DNA of 42,886 nt from a virus: IMG/VR virus record IMGVR_UViG_3300046003_003842, positions 1 to 42,886 of that record. One strand, given 5' to 3'. Shown piece by piece: positions 35,942 to 42,886 of the stretch. The translations under genes were made by a program, and so were the position numbers. The first letter of the stretch is position 1. Each line of letters begins with the position of its first letter. The notes under the pieces were generated by a model that worked only from the letters and a program-made list of their open reading frames with translations, was not told the DNA's origin and did no database searches.

Positions 35942-36708
35942 TTAAAAATATCTTTAGACACCCCAATCTTTGGGGCTGTATTATACCAATGCAGGTGTTT
36001 GGAGTATTGTCAATATACAATATATCTGTAGGCTCTACTCCTTGGTGGTGGTGGATTGCCACTATCATAGGATACATCTGCTTGACAATGCTCGGTATCT
36101 CTGCAGGGTACCATAGACTATTTTGCCATAGGGGCTTTAGAGTAAACATCGTAATTAAAAGACTGTTGTTATGGTTGGGGATAATGGCAGGTCAAGGTAG
36201 TCCTATATTTTGGATAGGAATACATCGAGGATATCATCATAGATATGCTGACACAGACAAGGATGCTCATAGCCCTATGCACGGCTTCTGGCATAGTTAT
36301 ATATTGTGGATGTTTAAAAGAGACTCGATGAGTATTAGATCAACCGTTGATCTAATAAGGGATCCCGACATGGTATTTGCTCACAAACATTATATTAAAA
36401 TTTTATGGGCAACACATTTAATACTAGCATTGATCAGCATAGATTTATGGTTGTATCTACTGATGTTTCCAGCATTCATAACACTACACGGATTTCTTTC
36501 TCAGACAAGTTTAACACATATATCTTTCATGGGTTATAGAAATTATAATACCAGTGATAACAGTGTTAACTCGCCGTGGTTATTTCCTTTCATCCTCGGT
36601 GAGGCTTGGCATAATAATCATCACGGAGAAAGCCGTAATCCTAATTACAATCGCAAATGGTGGGAGTTGGATCCCACATACTGGATCATTTGTTTAATTA
36701 AAAAATAA
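35923..36708 (+). CDS. Membrane fatty-acid desaturase 1
   Basis: 261 residues with four or more membrane helices and the three His boxes of acyl-CoA/acyl-lipid delta-9-type desaturases: His64-x4-His69 (HRLFCH), His101-x3-His-His106 (HRGYHH) and His230-x2-His-His234 (HNNHH). Di-iron enzyme inserting double (or converting to triple) bonds in acyl chains. ATG lies inside the end of the preceding gene. First of three desaturases, which have diverged from each other. Confidence 0.92.
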   Translation: MEKTSIIKNIFRHPNLWGCIIPMQVFGVLSIYNISVGSTPWWWWIATIIGYICLTMLGISAGYHRLFCHRGFRVNIVIKRLLLWLGIMAGQGSPIFWIGIHRGYHHRYADTDKDAHSPMHGFWHSYILWMFKRDSMSIRSTVDLIRDPDMVFAHKHYIKILWATHLILALISIDLWLYLLMFPAFITLHGFLSQTSLTHISFMGYRNYNTSDNSVNSPWLFPFILGEAWHNNHHGESRNPNYNRKWWELDPTYWIICLIKK

Positions 36709-37212
36709 TTACTGATACTTAAAGTAATTAGATAGGAACGATCCAGGAATTTCTAGTGTAATAGAATATCTAATATCTGGAGAGTCATTTTCTGCGCTGT
36801 GATAGCGATCAACCCTTGACAACAGTGGGCCAGTGTATATGTGGGTAAGTATCTTTTTACCAAATACATAATAACTCAGTTTGCCTTTATTGTTGCCTAG
36901 TGGAATAATTAGTGCTGTTTTCCTATTGGCATCGATATGAGGGATCATATGGTATCCAGGCATGCATTTTGTAATGTAACTATTTTTTAAATTTGCTTCT
37001 GGATACAGCTCTGATATTTTATCTACTAGATCTGTAAATCTAGTTAGACGAGACATATAAAATTGACCGTTTGGTTTATTCAAGACAAATTCTAAAGATC
37101 CATCTTCGAGATTTTTAGCAGTAAACCAAACTGATTTGGTTGACAGTACCTCTGACAAAAACTCACTTTCTACATCGGGGTTGAGATTTTTTAATTTTTT
37201 GTAAAAAAACAT
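36709..37212 (-). CDS. 2OG-Fe(II)/aspartyl-hydroxylase-like oxygenase
   Basis: 167 residues on the minus strand. His92-x-Asp94 (MIPHIDAN), His138 (DRYHSAE) and Arg148 (IRYSITLEI) form the triad and 2OG site, with the His-to-Arg distance of ten seen in two sister genes. AATAAATA (37221-37228) lies eight bases ahead of the ATG. Abuts desaturase 1 end to end. Confidence 0.75.
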   Translation of the reverse strand: MFFYKKLKNLNPDVESEFLSEVLSTKSVWFTAKNLEDGSLEFVLNKPNGQFYMSRLTRFTDLVDKISELYPEANLKNSYITKCMPGYHMIPHIDANRKTALIIPLGNNKGKLSYYVFGKKILTHIYTGPLLSRVDRYHSAENDSPDIRYSITLEIPGSFLSNYFKYQ

Positions 37213-37220
37213 AGTGTGAA

Positions 37221-37228
37221 TATTTATT
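37221..37228 (-). promoter_or_regulatory. Late-type promoter AATAAATA
   Basis: Minus-strand AATAAATA with eight bases to the ATG at 37212: again a near-leaderless arrangement. Lies in the 28-base gap between divergent genes. Confidence 0.5.
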
Positions 37229-37240
37229 CAGGAAAGTTTA

Positions 37241-37900
37241 ATGCCAAAAATTTGTACAATAAATAGGAGTATGAATACAGTTAGATTTATTGAGCCCAGC
37301 GAAGTAAAAGAGTTAGTTAATGAAATGTTTTCGATTGATCGTACCTTGATTAAAGAACCTGTTTCTGCAGAGTTCTTAGAAACTATGATACAGCATTGGA
37401 TGCAATTCATGTATAGAGAAGAATTTAAAATCTCTATGGTATTTGACAAAGACAACTCTCCTATAGCTATGTATACAGGACGATTAATGCCTGTTAACGG
37501 CGGTTGGTGTGTAGGCGCTACTAAAATTAAAAATCCGCAGTCCAACTACTACATATCTGCTAGAACAATGGCTCCGGCCCTAGAACTAATGTTATCTTAC
37601 ATGGAAGAGAACGGATATTATAAATTTTGGATGACTGCGCCGGAACATCATCATAATATTAGAAACAGAGTTATTCGTTCAGTATGCCCGATGGCAAATC
37701 GATACGGCTGGGTTGACGAAGCAATTATCCCTAAAAATCAGAAAAGTCCGGTAGCACTATATGAATCTCATAGAAGAGTGTGTACATGGTCGGATGTCGT
37801 TGTTAGATTATTTTATTTAAAGCAAGAACATCGTATAGAATTACTTAGAAAACAAAACGCAGAAAATTATAATGGCACACTTATTACAGATTTGGAATAA
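37241..37900 (+). CDS. GNAT-like acyltransferase (219 aa)
   Basis: ATG at 37241 after CAGGAAAGTTTA. EFKISMVFDKDNSPIAMYTG is a GNAT-like strand pair, followed by a helical segment and EENGYYKFWMTAPEHHHNIR, which may hold the active-site region. No clear motif A, so the family call is tentative. Lies between desaturases 1 and 2, overlapping the latter by 29 bases, so it is probably part of the acyl pathway. Confidence 0.6.
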   Translation: MPKICTINRSMNTVRFIEPSEVKELVNEMFSIDRTLIKEPVSAEFLETMIQHWMQFMYREEFKISMVFDKDNSPIAMYTGRLMPVNGGWCVGATKIKNPQSNYYISARTMAPALELMLSYMEENGYYKFWMTAPEHHHNIRNRVIRSVCPMANRYGWVDEAIIPKNQKSPVALYESHRRVCTWSDVVVRLFYLKQEHRIELLRKQNAENYNGTLITDLE

Positions 37901-38684
37901 TCTAGGATCTAACTTTAAAAAAGTATATGTTCCCCAGCATATAATTTTCATCTTAGGAATAGCAAGTATTTTCACAGGAAATACTTCAGCATGGTGGTTA
38001 CTATTAGTATATCCTGCATGGTTCTTATTCGGACACATTGGATTTGGGATCTTTATACACAAGTATTATTGTCACGAAAGTTTTAAAACATATCCGTGGA
38101 TAGCAAAACTAGGTGCATATTTTGGTATGTTATCGGGCACAGGCAGTCCTTTAATGTTACGAGTATTACATCAAGGTTATCATCACAAGTATTCCGACAC
38201 TGATAAAGATCCGCACTCGCCTGAACAGGGATTTTGGTGGAGTTATTTCCTATGGTTAAATCATAAATGGGATTTTAAAAAAATGTGGCTGGTTAAAGAT
38301 ATGATTAAAGATCCGGTATTAAAGTTTTATCATAAACAATACTACAAAATATATTGGGGTACATTTTTATTACTATGTTTAATAGATTGGAGACTGGCTG
38401 TCTTTAGTATTAGTGCGGCAACAGTTATAGAATTTCATCTGTCAGGATTGATTAACACTTTTGGCCATATTCCACATAAAGGATCTTATCAGAATTATCC
38501 TGACTGTGGAGATACTAGTCAAAACGTTCCCTGGTTTAATTGGTTTACACTTGGACTAGGGTTGCACAACAATCATCATGCAAGACCCTGGGAGTATAAT
38601 TATGCCCATAAGCCTGGGGAGATAGATTTTGCTTATTGGTTCATTCCGTTAATAGAGAAAAAAGATGATATCAAATCTAGTTAG
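37872..38684 (+). CDS. Membrane fatty-acid desaturase 2
   Basis: 270 residues. His boxes His63-x4-His68 (HKYYCH), His100-x3-His-His105 (HQGYHH) and His232-x2-His-His236 (HNNHH), with membrane helices between boxes 1 and 2 and after box 2. The SDTDKDPHSP block matches the first desaturase. Overlaps both neighbours, so it is translationally coupled. Confidence 0.92.
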   Translation: MAHLLQIWNNLGSNFKKVYVPQHIIFILGIASIFTGNTSAWWLLLVYPAWFLFGHIGFGIFIHKYYCHESFKTYPWIAKLGAYFGMLSGTGSPLMLRVLHQGYHHKYSDTDKDPHSPEQGFWWSYFLWLNHKWDFKKMWLVKDMIKDPVLKFYHKQYYKIYWGTFLLLCLIDWRLAVFSISAATVIEFHLSGLINTFGHIPHKGSYQNYPDCGDTSQNVPWFNWFTLGLGLHNNHHARPWEYNYAHKPGEIDFAYWFIPLIEKKDDIKSS

Positions 38685-39423
38685 AGGAACTTCAATTAAT
38701 TCACAAATTGTGATGATGGTACAGGTTGTTCTTGGCATATTGGGTTTAGCGTTTTTCCTCTACACTGAACAATATTCATTTATTCTTTATGCAGTTGTAT
38801 TAGCTTATGTTTCCATGCATGTTTTACACAATGTAGGCCTGCATAGATATTTTGCACATAACTCATTTAAAACTTCTAAATTTTGGCATATATTTTTAAG
38901 CCTTACAACCCCATTAGCCTGTGCGGGATCTCCGTATGGATACGCAATGGCACATCGTGCTCACCATATATTTTCCGATACCGAAAAAGATCCTCATTAT
39001 AGACAATTAGGAATTTTTAACATATCCTTTTTTAAATGGAATTTAAAAAATGTACCATTACGAGTAATGGCATCTTTGAATGAGAAATGGATTTTAATCG
39101 GACATAACTATTATGTTTTGATAATTTTATTAACCTATATACTGCTATCTCTATTTGATTTTAAATTAGGATTATTGTATAATATAGCTGTTTTCTTTCT
39201 TTGGGCTGGATACTTGACTATCAATGTGTTAGATCATCGTGATATTAAATTTGGTTATAGAAACTACGATACCAACGACAAATCTATGAATGATCTTTTT
39301 ACAGGATATGTAGTAGGCGAATGGCACAATAACCATCATCACAACCCTCAACATTGGAATCAAAGAGTAAACTGGTGGGAGTTTGATCTATCTGCACAGT
39401 TTGTTAAAGTAATTAAACTATGA
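38665..39423 (+). CDS. Membrane fatty-acid desaturase 3
   Basis: 252 residues. His60-x4-His65 (HRYFAH), His97-x2-His-His101 (HRAHH) and His221-x2-His-His (HNNHHH). Shares SDTEKDPH with its two neighbours. Four-base overlap with the holo-ACP synthase gene. Three distinct desaturases in 3.5 kb point to stepwise unsaturation of one chain. Confidence 0.92.
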   Translation: MISNLVRGTSINSQIVMMVQVVLGILGLAFFLYTEQYSFILYAVVLAYVSMHVLHNVGLHRYFAHNSFKTSKFWHIFLSLTTPLACAGSPYGYAMAHRAHHIFSDTEKDPHYRQLGIFNISFFKWNLKNVPLRVMASLNEKWILIGHNYYVLIILLTYILLSLFDFKLGLLYNIAVFFLWAGYLTINVLDHRDIKFGYRNYDTNDKSMNDLFTGYVVGEWHNNHHHNPQHWNQRVNWWEFDLSAQFVKVIKL

Positions 39424-39719
39424 TAGGAATAGACCTAACAAAAATATCAAGGTTTGACCGATTTGATCTTAACAGATTAGGAAACAAATTAGGTCAAACA
39501 TTAGATAACACAACGTCGGCAGCTAAAGTTTGGGCGTGTTTAGAAGCAATTACCAAAGCAGAACAAAAAAGAATCAACCCTAAAAAATTAAAATTAGTAT
39601 TTGAAAGAAATAAACCACCGATTGTATTAGATCCATCTAATACCCTTTCGGGTACGTATGTGTTATCATTGACGCACGAAGATGGCTATGTGGCAGCAGT
39701 AGCACTAAGAACAAACTAA
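39420..39719 (+). CDS. acpS: Holo-[acyl-carrier-protein] synthase (AcpS)
   Basis: 99 residues, shorter than usual AcpS (about 125). MIGIDLTKISRFDRF carries metal ligand Asp5; VWACLEAITKAEQK carries Glu42 in the place of the family KEA motif (Lys replaced by Leu); VLSLTHEDGYVAAVAL matches SISHxxxxAxA. It would attach phosphopantetheine to the ACP encoded ten bases downstream. Confidence 0.85.
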   Translation: MIGIDLTKISRFDRFDLNRLGNKLGQTLDNTTSAAKVWACLEAITKAEQKRINPKKLKLVFERNKPPIVLDPSNTLSGTYVLSLTHEDGYVAAVALRTN

Positions 39720-39729
39720 GGAAAAGAAC

Positions 39730-39972
39730 ATGGACGAAATTGAAAATAAAATTAAAAATATCATCAGTAGACAATTAGGTATTAAAATTGAAGATATTCA
39801 CAATAACAGTAGATTTGTACACGACATCAAAGGTGATAGCCTTGACACTGTCGAAATGCTATTAACCATAGAGGATGAATTTGGTATCGAAGTCACTGAG
39901 GAGATAGCCGAATCTGTTGAAACAGTACAGATGGTTATTGACTTTGTTAAGTCTTTACAACCGGCCAGCTAA
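39730..39972 (+). CDS. Acyl carrier protein
   Basis: 80 residues with the phosphopantetheine site Ser37 in GDSLDTVEM and the acidic four-helix layout of ACPs (LLTIEDEFGIEVTEEIAE). AAGGAAAAGAAC precedes the ATG. A dedicated ACP next to AcpS and three desaturases argues that the phage loads and modifies its own acyl chain. Convergently overlaps the 2OG gene by 18 bases. Confidence 0.93.
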   Translation: MDEIENKIKNIISRQLGIKIEDIHNNSRFVHDIKGDSLDTVEMLLTIEDEFGIEVTEEIAESVETVQMVIDFVKSLQPAS

Positions 39973-40695
39973 TGCTAGTATCTTAGGATCTTCTTCTACA
40001 GTTAGATTTACATTTAATGTAATTCTGCTAGAGGGGCCGTTGTTCCATATGCTGTGATATTTTCCAGTATCTATAAAATACCAACTACCGTCCTGAGGTA
40101 TTTGAAATTTTTCTCCTGCAATCTCATACCAAGCATTTTCATTTCCCTGAATACTAGCATGTAGTCTAATAGTTTTGTAATAGGGAAAATCCACATGAGA
40201 TCCTAACCAACCTTTTGGCCTCAATTCTAACAAACTGGCCTTGGAAATTTTAGATTTGAATACTGAAAATATCTTGGTAAAATATTCATTCATGATATCT
40301 GTAGTTTCAGTAAAGTCATTTTCAACTAACTTAGGTAGTTGGGTATTCAAATGAAGATCATCCGGATACACTATTCCTAAATCTTTATCTTGTCTTATAA
40401 AATGATCTTCTAAAGGATTGTCACTGTTTTTTTTAGAATAGAATCCTAGTCCTCTATATCTATTAAACTTTTCACCCTGTGAATTTTTAGATACTGAAAT
40501 TGTATTATGCCTCTCTAACAATTTTGCAATTTGTTCTTTCATTTCTGTTAGATTAAAATCATATTGATTTGGAAGTTTAAATATGTTATATCCTAAAATA
40601 GGGCGTGTTGTATACCATTCATCTAGAGGTTTAGAATGTCTGACAGTATCAATACAATCTCCCCACGGCTCTGCTAATTTAGTAGACGTTTTCAT
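39955..40695 (-). CDS. 2OG-Fe(II)/aspartyl-hydroxylase-like oxygenase
   Basis: 246 residues. His167-x-Asp169 (LGSHVDF), His214 (TGKYHSIW) and Arg224 (SSRITLNVN), with GSWYFID as the strand before the distal His. Its ATG lies inside the end of the radical SAM gene, so the two are co-translated and probably act on one substrate. Confidence 0.8.
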   Translation of the reverse strand: MKTSTKLAEPWGDCIDTVRHSKPLDEWYTTRPILGYNIFKLPNQYDFNLTEMKEQIAKLLERHNTISVSKNSQGEKFNRYRGLGFYSKKNSDNPLEDHFIRQDKDLGIVYPDDLHLNTQLPKLVENDFTETTDIMNEYFTKIFSVFKSKISKASLLELRPKGWLGSHVDFPYYKTIRLHASIQGNENAWYEIAGEKFQIPQDGSWYFIDTGKYHSIWNNGPSSRITLNVNLTVEEDPKILALAGRL

Positions 40696-41575
40696 TTAAA
40701 ATAATATGTTCGAAATGAGGTGCAATTTTAAAATCAGGAGTTAGCCTACCCCTCCGCTTACTGCCAGCATCTGGAACTCGACCAACCGTTGGACTCCAGT
40801 TGGTAATTTTAACCCAAGATGTTCTTAGTTTTTTAGTTTCATCCATAGGAAAGAAAACAATATTTGATTCTGTAAATCCTGCAATAGTATTAAACCCTTT
40901 GGCCCATTCTGGGTCTTTATTAAACACTGTACAAACATTTTGTATAAGTTCTTCAAAGGTCCAATTTTGATCTTGTTCTAAGGTATATCTTCCTATTTGC
41001 CCTACATTTCTAAATCTGAAAATAGGGTTGCCGCCGATGTGCCTTGACAATTCAAAAAGCCTTGCAGGAACATGATCGTTTGTTCCTTTTTGCATAATGC
41101 AGCCTAAATTTACATTCATACGTGCATCTACACATTGCTGCCACGCTTCGATTTTTCTTTCAGCACAACGCATTCCGTCCATCTCTTCGTATACATCATT
41201 ATCATCTGCACCATTGACACTGATATAGATACTACGCATTCCAGCTTTGGCAAGGTCTTTAGCATACCCGGGTCTAGCTAACATCAGGCCATTAGATTGC
41301 ATATTTGGTCTATGTCCGAATTCTCTTATTTTTTCTATTATTTCAAAGATGTCTTTTCTTACAGTTGGTTCGCCACCTAGCATTCTAATTTCAGTTTTAA
41401 ATGGTAATCTTCTTAGAACATCATATAAAAGATCCTTGTCCATGTCGGGCGCTTCTCTGTTTGGAATAAAACAATTAGCACACTCCATATTACATCGATG
41501 TGTAATATCAACATAGATAACCGGAAAATGATTTTTTTCCGGTTCGAGTTCGTAGTAAAAATTAATAGGCATCAT
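40679..41575 (-). CDS. Radical SAM enzyme (MoaA-like)
   Basis: About 298 residues from the ATGATG at 41575. Cys28-x3-Cys32-x2-Cys35 (THRCNMECANC) binds the 4Fe-4S cluster; MLGGEPT is the SAM-binding GGE motif. No SPASM extension with extra Cys is apparent. I prefer this start because TATAAATA lies eight bases upstream on the minus strand; the frame could extend to ATG 41641. Overlaps the 2OG oxygenase gene by 17 bases: a two-enzyme radical SAM/2OG unit. Confidence 0.88.
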   Translation of the reverse strand: MMPINFYYELEPEKNHFPVIYVDITHRCNMECANCFIPNREAPDMDKDLLYDVLRRLPFKTEIRMLGGEPTVRKDIFEIIEKIREFGHRPNMQSNGLMLARPGYAKDLAKAGMRSIYISVNGADDNDVYEEMDGMRCAERKIEAWQQCVDARMNVNLGCIMQKGTNDHVPARLFELSRHIGGNPIFRFRNVGQIGRYTLEQDQNWTFEELIQNVCTVFNKDPEWAKGFNTIAGFTESNIVFFPMDETKKLRTSWVKITNWSPTVGRVPDAGSKRRGRLTPDFKIAPHFEHIILNENVY

Positions 41576-41583
41576 ATTGCATC

Positions 41584-41591
41584 TATTTATA
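41584..41591 (-). promoter_or_regulatory. T4-type late promoter TATAAATA
   Basis: Exact minus-strand TATAAATA eight bases before the ATGATG at 41575. Confidence 0.72.
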
Positions 41592-41638
41592 TGTGTATAA
41601 TTTGTCATCAACGTTTTTATAGTGTTGTTAAATTTTGC

Positions 41639-41646
41639 CATAAATA
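41639..41646 (+). promoter_or_regulatory. Late-type promoter CATAAATA
   Basis: One mismatch to consensus, 22 bases ahead of the ATG at 41669 with ACGGAG between; a normal leader with SD. Confidence 0.6.
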
Positions 41647-41668
41647 CTATCGTAACGGAGATACAATC

Positions 41669-42064
41669 ATGGTATTACAATTTTTTACAAAACATCGTCC
41701 AAATTTAGACATTCCATTCTTTGAAGATTCAGATGAGGGCAAGGCACGATCAGATGCAATAATTCAATTGGCTAGCGACCATCCTGAACTATGCCTAGGA
41801 AGAGACACTTCGCCAATTCCTGCAACTGAGTTAACATGGACTGCTACATGGACATTCGCAGGCCTAGATGAATTTAACCAATTTATAGTATTAGCACAGG
41901 AGGCCGATGTCACGTTGAGAGTCGATCGAGCTAGATATTATATAAGAAATGGACACACTCTAGTCATTGAACATCAAAACGAAGGCGACGCAGAAAGATC
42001 ATTAAATATAAACATTGGGCCCGACGGTGTTCGTGGGCCCAATGGTATCATAAATTTTATTTAA
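41669..42064 (+). CDS. Small conserved protein, unknown function (131 aa)
   Basis: ATG at 41669 behind ACGGAGATACAATC. Reads MVLQFFTKHRPNLDIPFFED, later DEFNQFIVLAQEADVTLRVD and a Gly/Asn-rich strand end (NIGPDGVRGPNGIINF). Might be a small virion-associated protein because it faces the tail-fibre gene, but no family is recognised. Also a conceivable substrate for the adjacent radical SAM/2OG pair (speculative). The longer upstream frame is rejected. Confidence 0.7.
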   Translation: MVLQFFTKHRPNLDIPFFEDSDEGKARSDAIIQLASDHPELCLGRDTSPIPATELTWTATWTFAGLDEFNQFIVLAQEADVTLRVDRARYYIRNGHTLVIEHQNEGDAERSLNINIGPDGVRGPNGIINFI

Positions 42065-42886
42065 GCTACTGTGTAAGCTGGTACAACATACTCAACACCG
42101 TTTACTTTGATCTTAAAGTAAGTGGCAGGAGTAACGGGCAAAGCACTAGCAACACCGGCAGCGCCAGCGGCACTTACTGCTTCTACCATAAAATCCACAG
42201 TTCCTGTTCCGCTAGGTTCAAGTACAATATCATCATTGCTGTTCAGTGTGCTGATATTATTTTCAATGATCTGTAAAGAACCGGTACTTAGACCATAATT
42301 AACTGTTAGTTGACCGCTGCCTTCGATGATAACATTTTCTCGGAGTGAAGTAGAGCCAGCACCGTTGTTTGATGCAAATACTATTTTAGATAACAGTGAA
42401 GTATTGCTCGGTGCAGGATCAACAACAAGAACACTTATTGCCGCCCCTGTTACATAACCACTTGTGCCGTATCCTGTGAATGTAATGTCAGCAATATCAT
42501 CACCAGTGTTGACAATTATCGGAGAAGTGACAGTACCTCTAGTTCTTGTAAAGGCAAAGTTTCTTGCATCTTGAGACTCATGAGACTGAGATAGATTAAC
42601 TAAGGTTGTGCCAGCCGAATTAACAGAAAAAGTTGAAGGACCAAAAGAATTAGCGGTGACAGCATTGGTTGTATTGATTGCTGCAAAAGTACTAGTACCT
42701 GTTGAGGCTGTAACATTACCAGTTAAATTTCCTGTGACATTACCTGTGACATTACCGGTCAGCGCACCAATCAATGTACCTCTTAGAACACCATCAACTG
42801 CGTCAACAAGAACCGATGAATCAAAACCAAACACACTGCCTTTCATATCTCCACTATGATAACCAGTGCTATCACCAATTAGATTC
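42061..42886 (-). CDS. Tail-fibre-like protein, C-terminal part (5' end beyond window)
   Basis: The frame is open to the right edge: residues before the internal Met read NLIGDSTGYHSGDMKGSVFG, the GDMKGSVF block typical of T4-like cyanophage and pelagiphage tail fibres, so the Met at 42846 is not a start. Next come GNVTGNVTGNLTGNV repeats, a beta-rich shaft, and a C-terminal knob (VSAAGAAGVASALPVTPATY, ending VEYVVPAYTVA). Predicted receptor-binding or fibre structural protein. Convergently overlaps the small gene by four bases. Confidence 0.85.
   Translation of the reverse strand, partial: NLIGDSTGYHSGDMKGSVFGFDSSVLVDAVDGVLRGTLIGALTGNVTGNVTGNLTGNVTASTGTSTFAAINTTNAVTANSFGPSTFSVNSAGTTLVNLSQSHESQDARNFAFTRTRGTVTSPIIVNTGDDIADITFTGYGTSGYVTGAAISVLVVDPAPSNTSLLSKIVFASNNGAGSTSLRENVIIEGSGQLTVNYGLSTGSLQIIENNISTLNSNDDIVLEPSGTGTVDFMVEAVSAAGAAGVASALPVTPATYFKIKVNGVEYVVPAYTVA

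Noticed and set aside
31396-39972. Known toxin cluster (saxitoxin-like, because of Rieske and amidation-type enzymes)
   Set aside because: No SxtA-type polyketide-like enzyme or amidinotransferase is present; only the enzyme classes overlap.
42608-42859. Plus-strand frame of 83 codons with PVTLPVTLPV repeats
   Set aside because: Antisense shadow of the GNVTGNVTG repeats of the tail-fibre gene.
1-42886. CRISPR array or insertion sequence
   Set aside because: No regularly spaced direct repeats, transposase or terminal inverted repeats were seen.
1-42886. Bacterial chromosome instead of phage
   Set aside because: Gene overlap style, late promoters, tail-fibre repeats, the tRNA array without rRNA, and many phage-type small proteins favour a T4-like phage, despite TerC, Bug and cyclase genes.

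Overview
The window reads as part of the genome of a large T4-like (myovirus-type) phage of aquatic bacteria. Evidence: dense one-strand runs of small genes with ATGA/TAATG stop-start overlaps, a long tRNA array with encoded CCA ends, a collagen-like/GDMKGS-type tail-fibre fragment at the right edge, TATAAATA late-type promoters beside perfect TTGACA-N17-TATAAT early-type promoters, and many small proteins of the kind carried by marine T4-like phages. No terminase, capsid or polymerase gene is in the window. Host is not given by the sequence. A beta/gammaproteobacterial rrn-type boxA (18182-18197), a betaproteobacterial-looking omega subunit and two Bug/TctC receptors point towards a proteobacterium, possibly a betaproteobacterium (inference).

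Layout. 1-5.5 kb: curlin-repeat/discoidin secreted protein, a TerC-type metal exporter on the minus strand behind what looks like a yybP-ykoY manganese riboswitch, and a CHASE2-type class III nucleotide cyclase. 5.5-6.5 kb: minus-strand operon of small membrane proteins. 6.5-12.5 kb: early-type operons of small phage proteins, including a phosphoesterase, a tandem family of small proteins ending in a DAxMFxLRW-like motif, and a ClpP-like protease. 12.5-23.2 kb: tRNA region with 37 tRNA genes covering all 20 amino acids (initiator tRNA included), interrupted by small genes, a radical SAM gene, 2OG-oxygenase-like genes, an RNA polymerase omega homologue and at least six non-tRNA segments closed by long complementary ends. 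23.2-25.6 kb: early operons with translation factor IF-1, a tyrosine/dual-specificity phosphatase, a zincin-like protein and a second phosphoesterase.

25.7-42 kb: a visibly more AT-rich accessory block. It starts with a Bug - PP-loop - PP-loop - Bug operon, then a lipoprotein hydrolase, and then a run of enzyme genes: two more PP-loop ATPases, GNAT-like proteins, a Rieske oxygenase, SpeD, three membrane fatty-acid desaturases, a holo-ACP synthase and an acyl carrier protein, with minus-strand 2OG-type oxygenases and a radical SAM enzyme between and after them. Together these look like a phage-borne biosynthetic pathway acting on a carrier-bound, multiply desaturated acyl chain. The product cannot be read from sequence. 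The window ends in a tail-fibre gene running off the right edge.

How the parts fit: tRNAs, initiator tRNA, IF-1 and omega would turn host transcription and translation towards the phage; the cyclase, TerC/riboswitch and Bug receptors would alter host signalling, metal balance and uptake; the 26-41 kb block would make or modify a lipid-like or peptide-like molecule.
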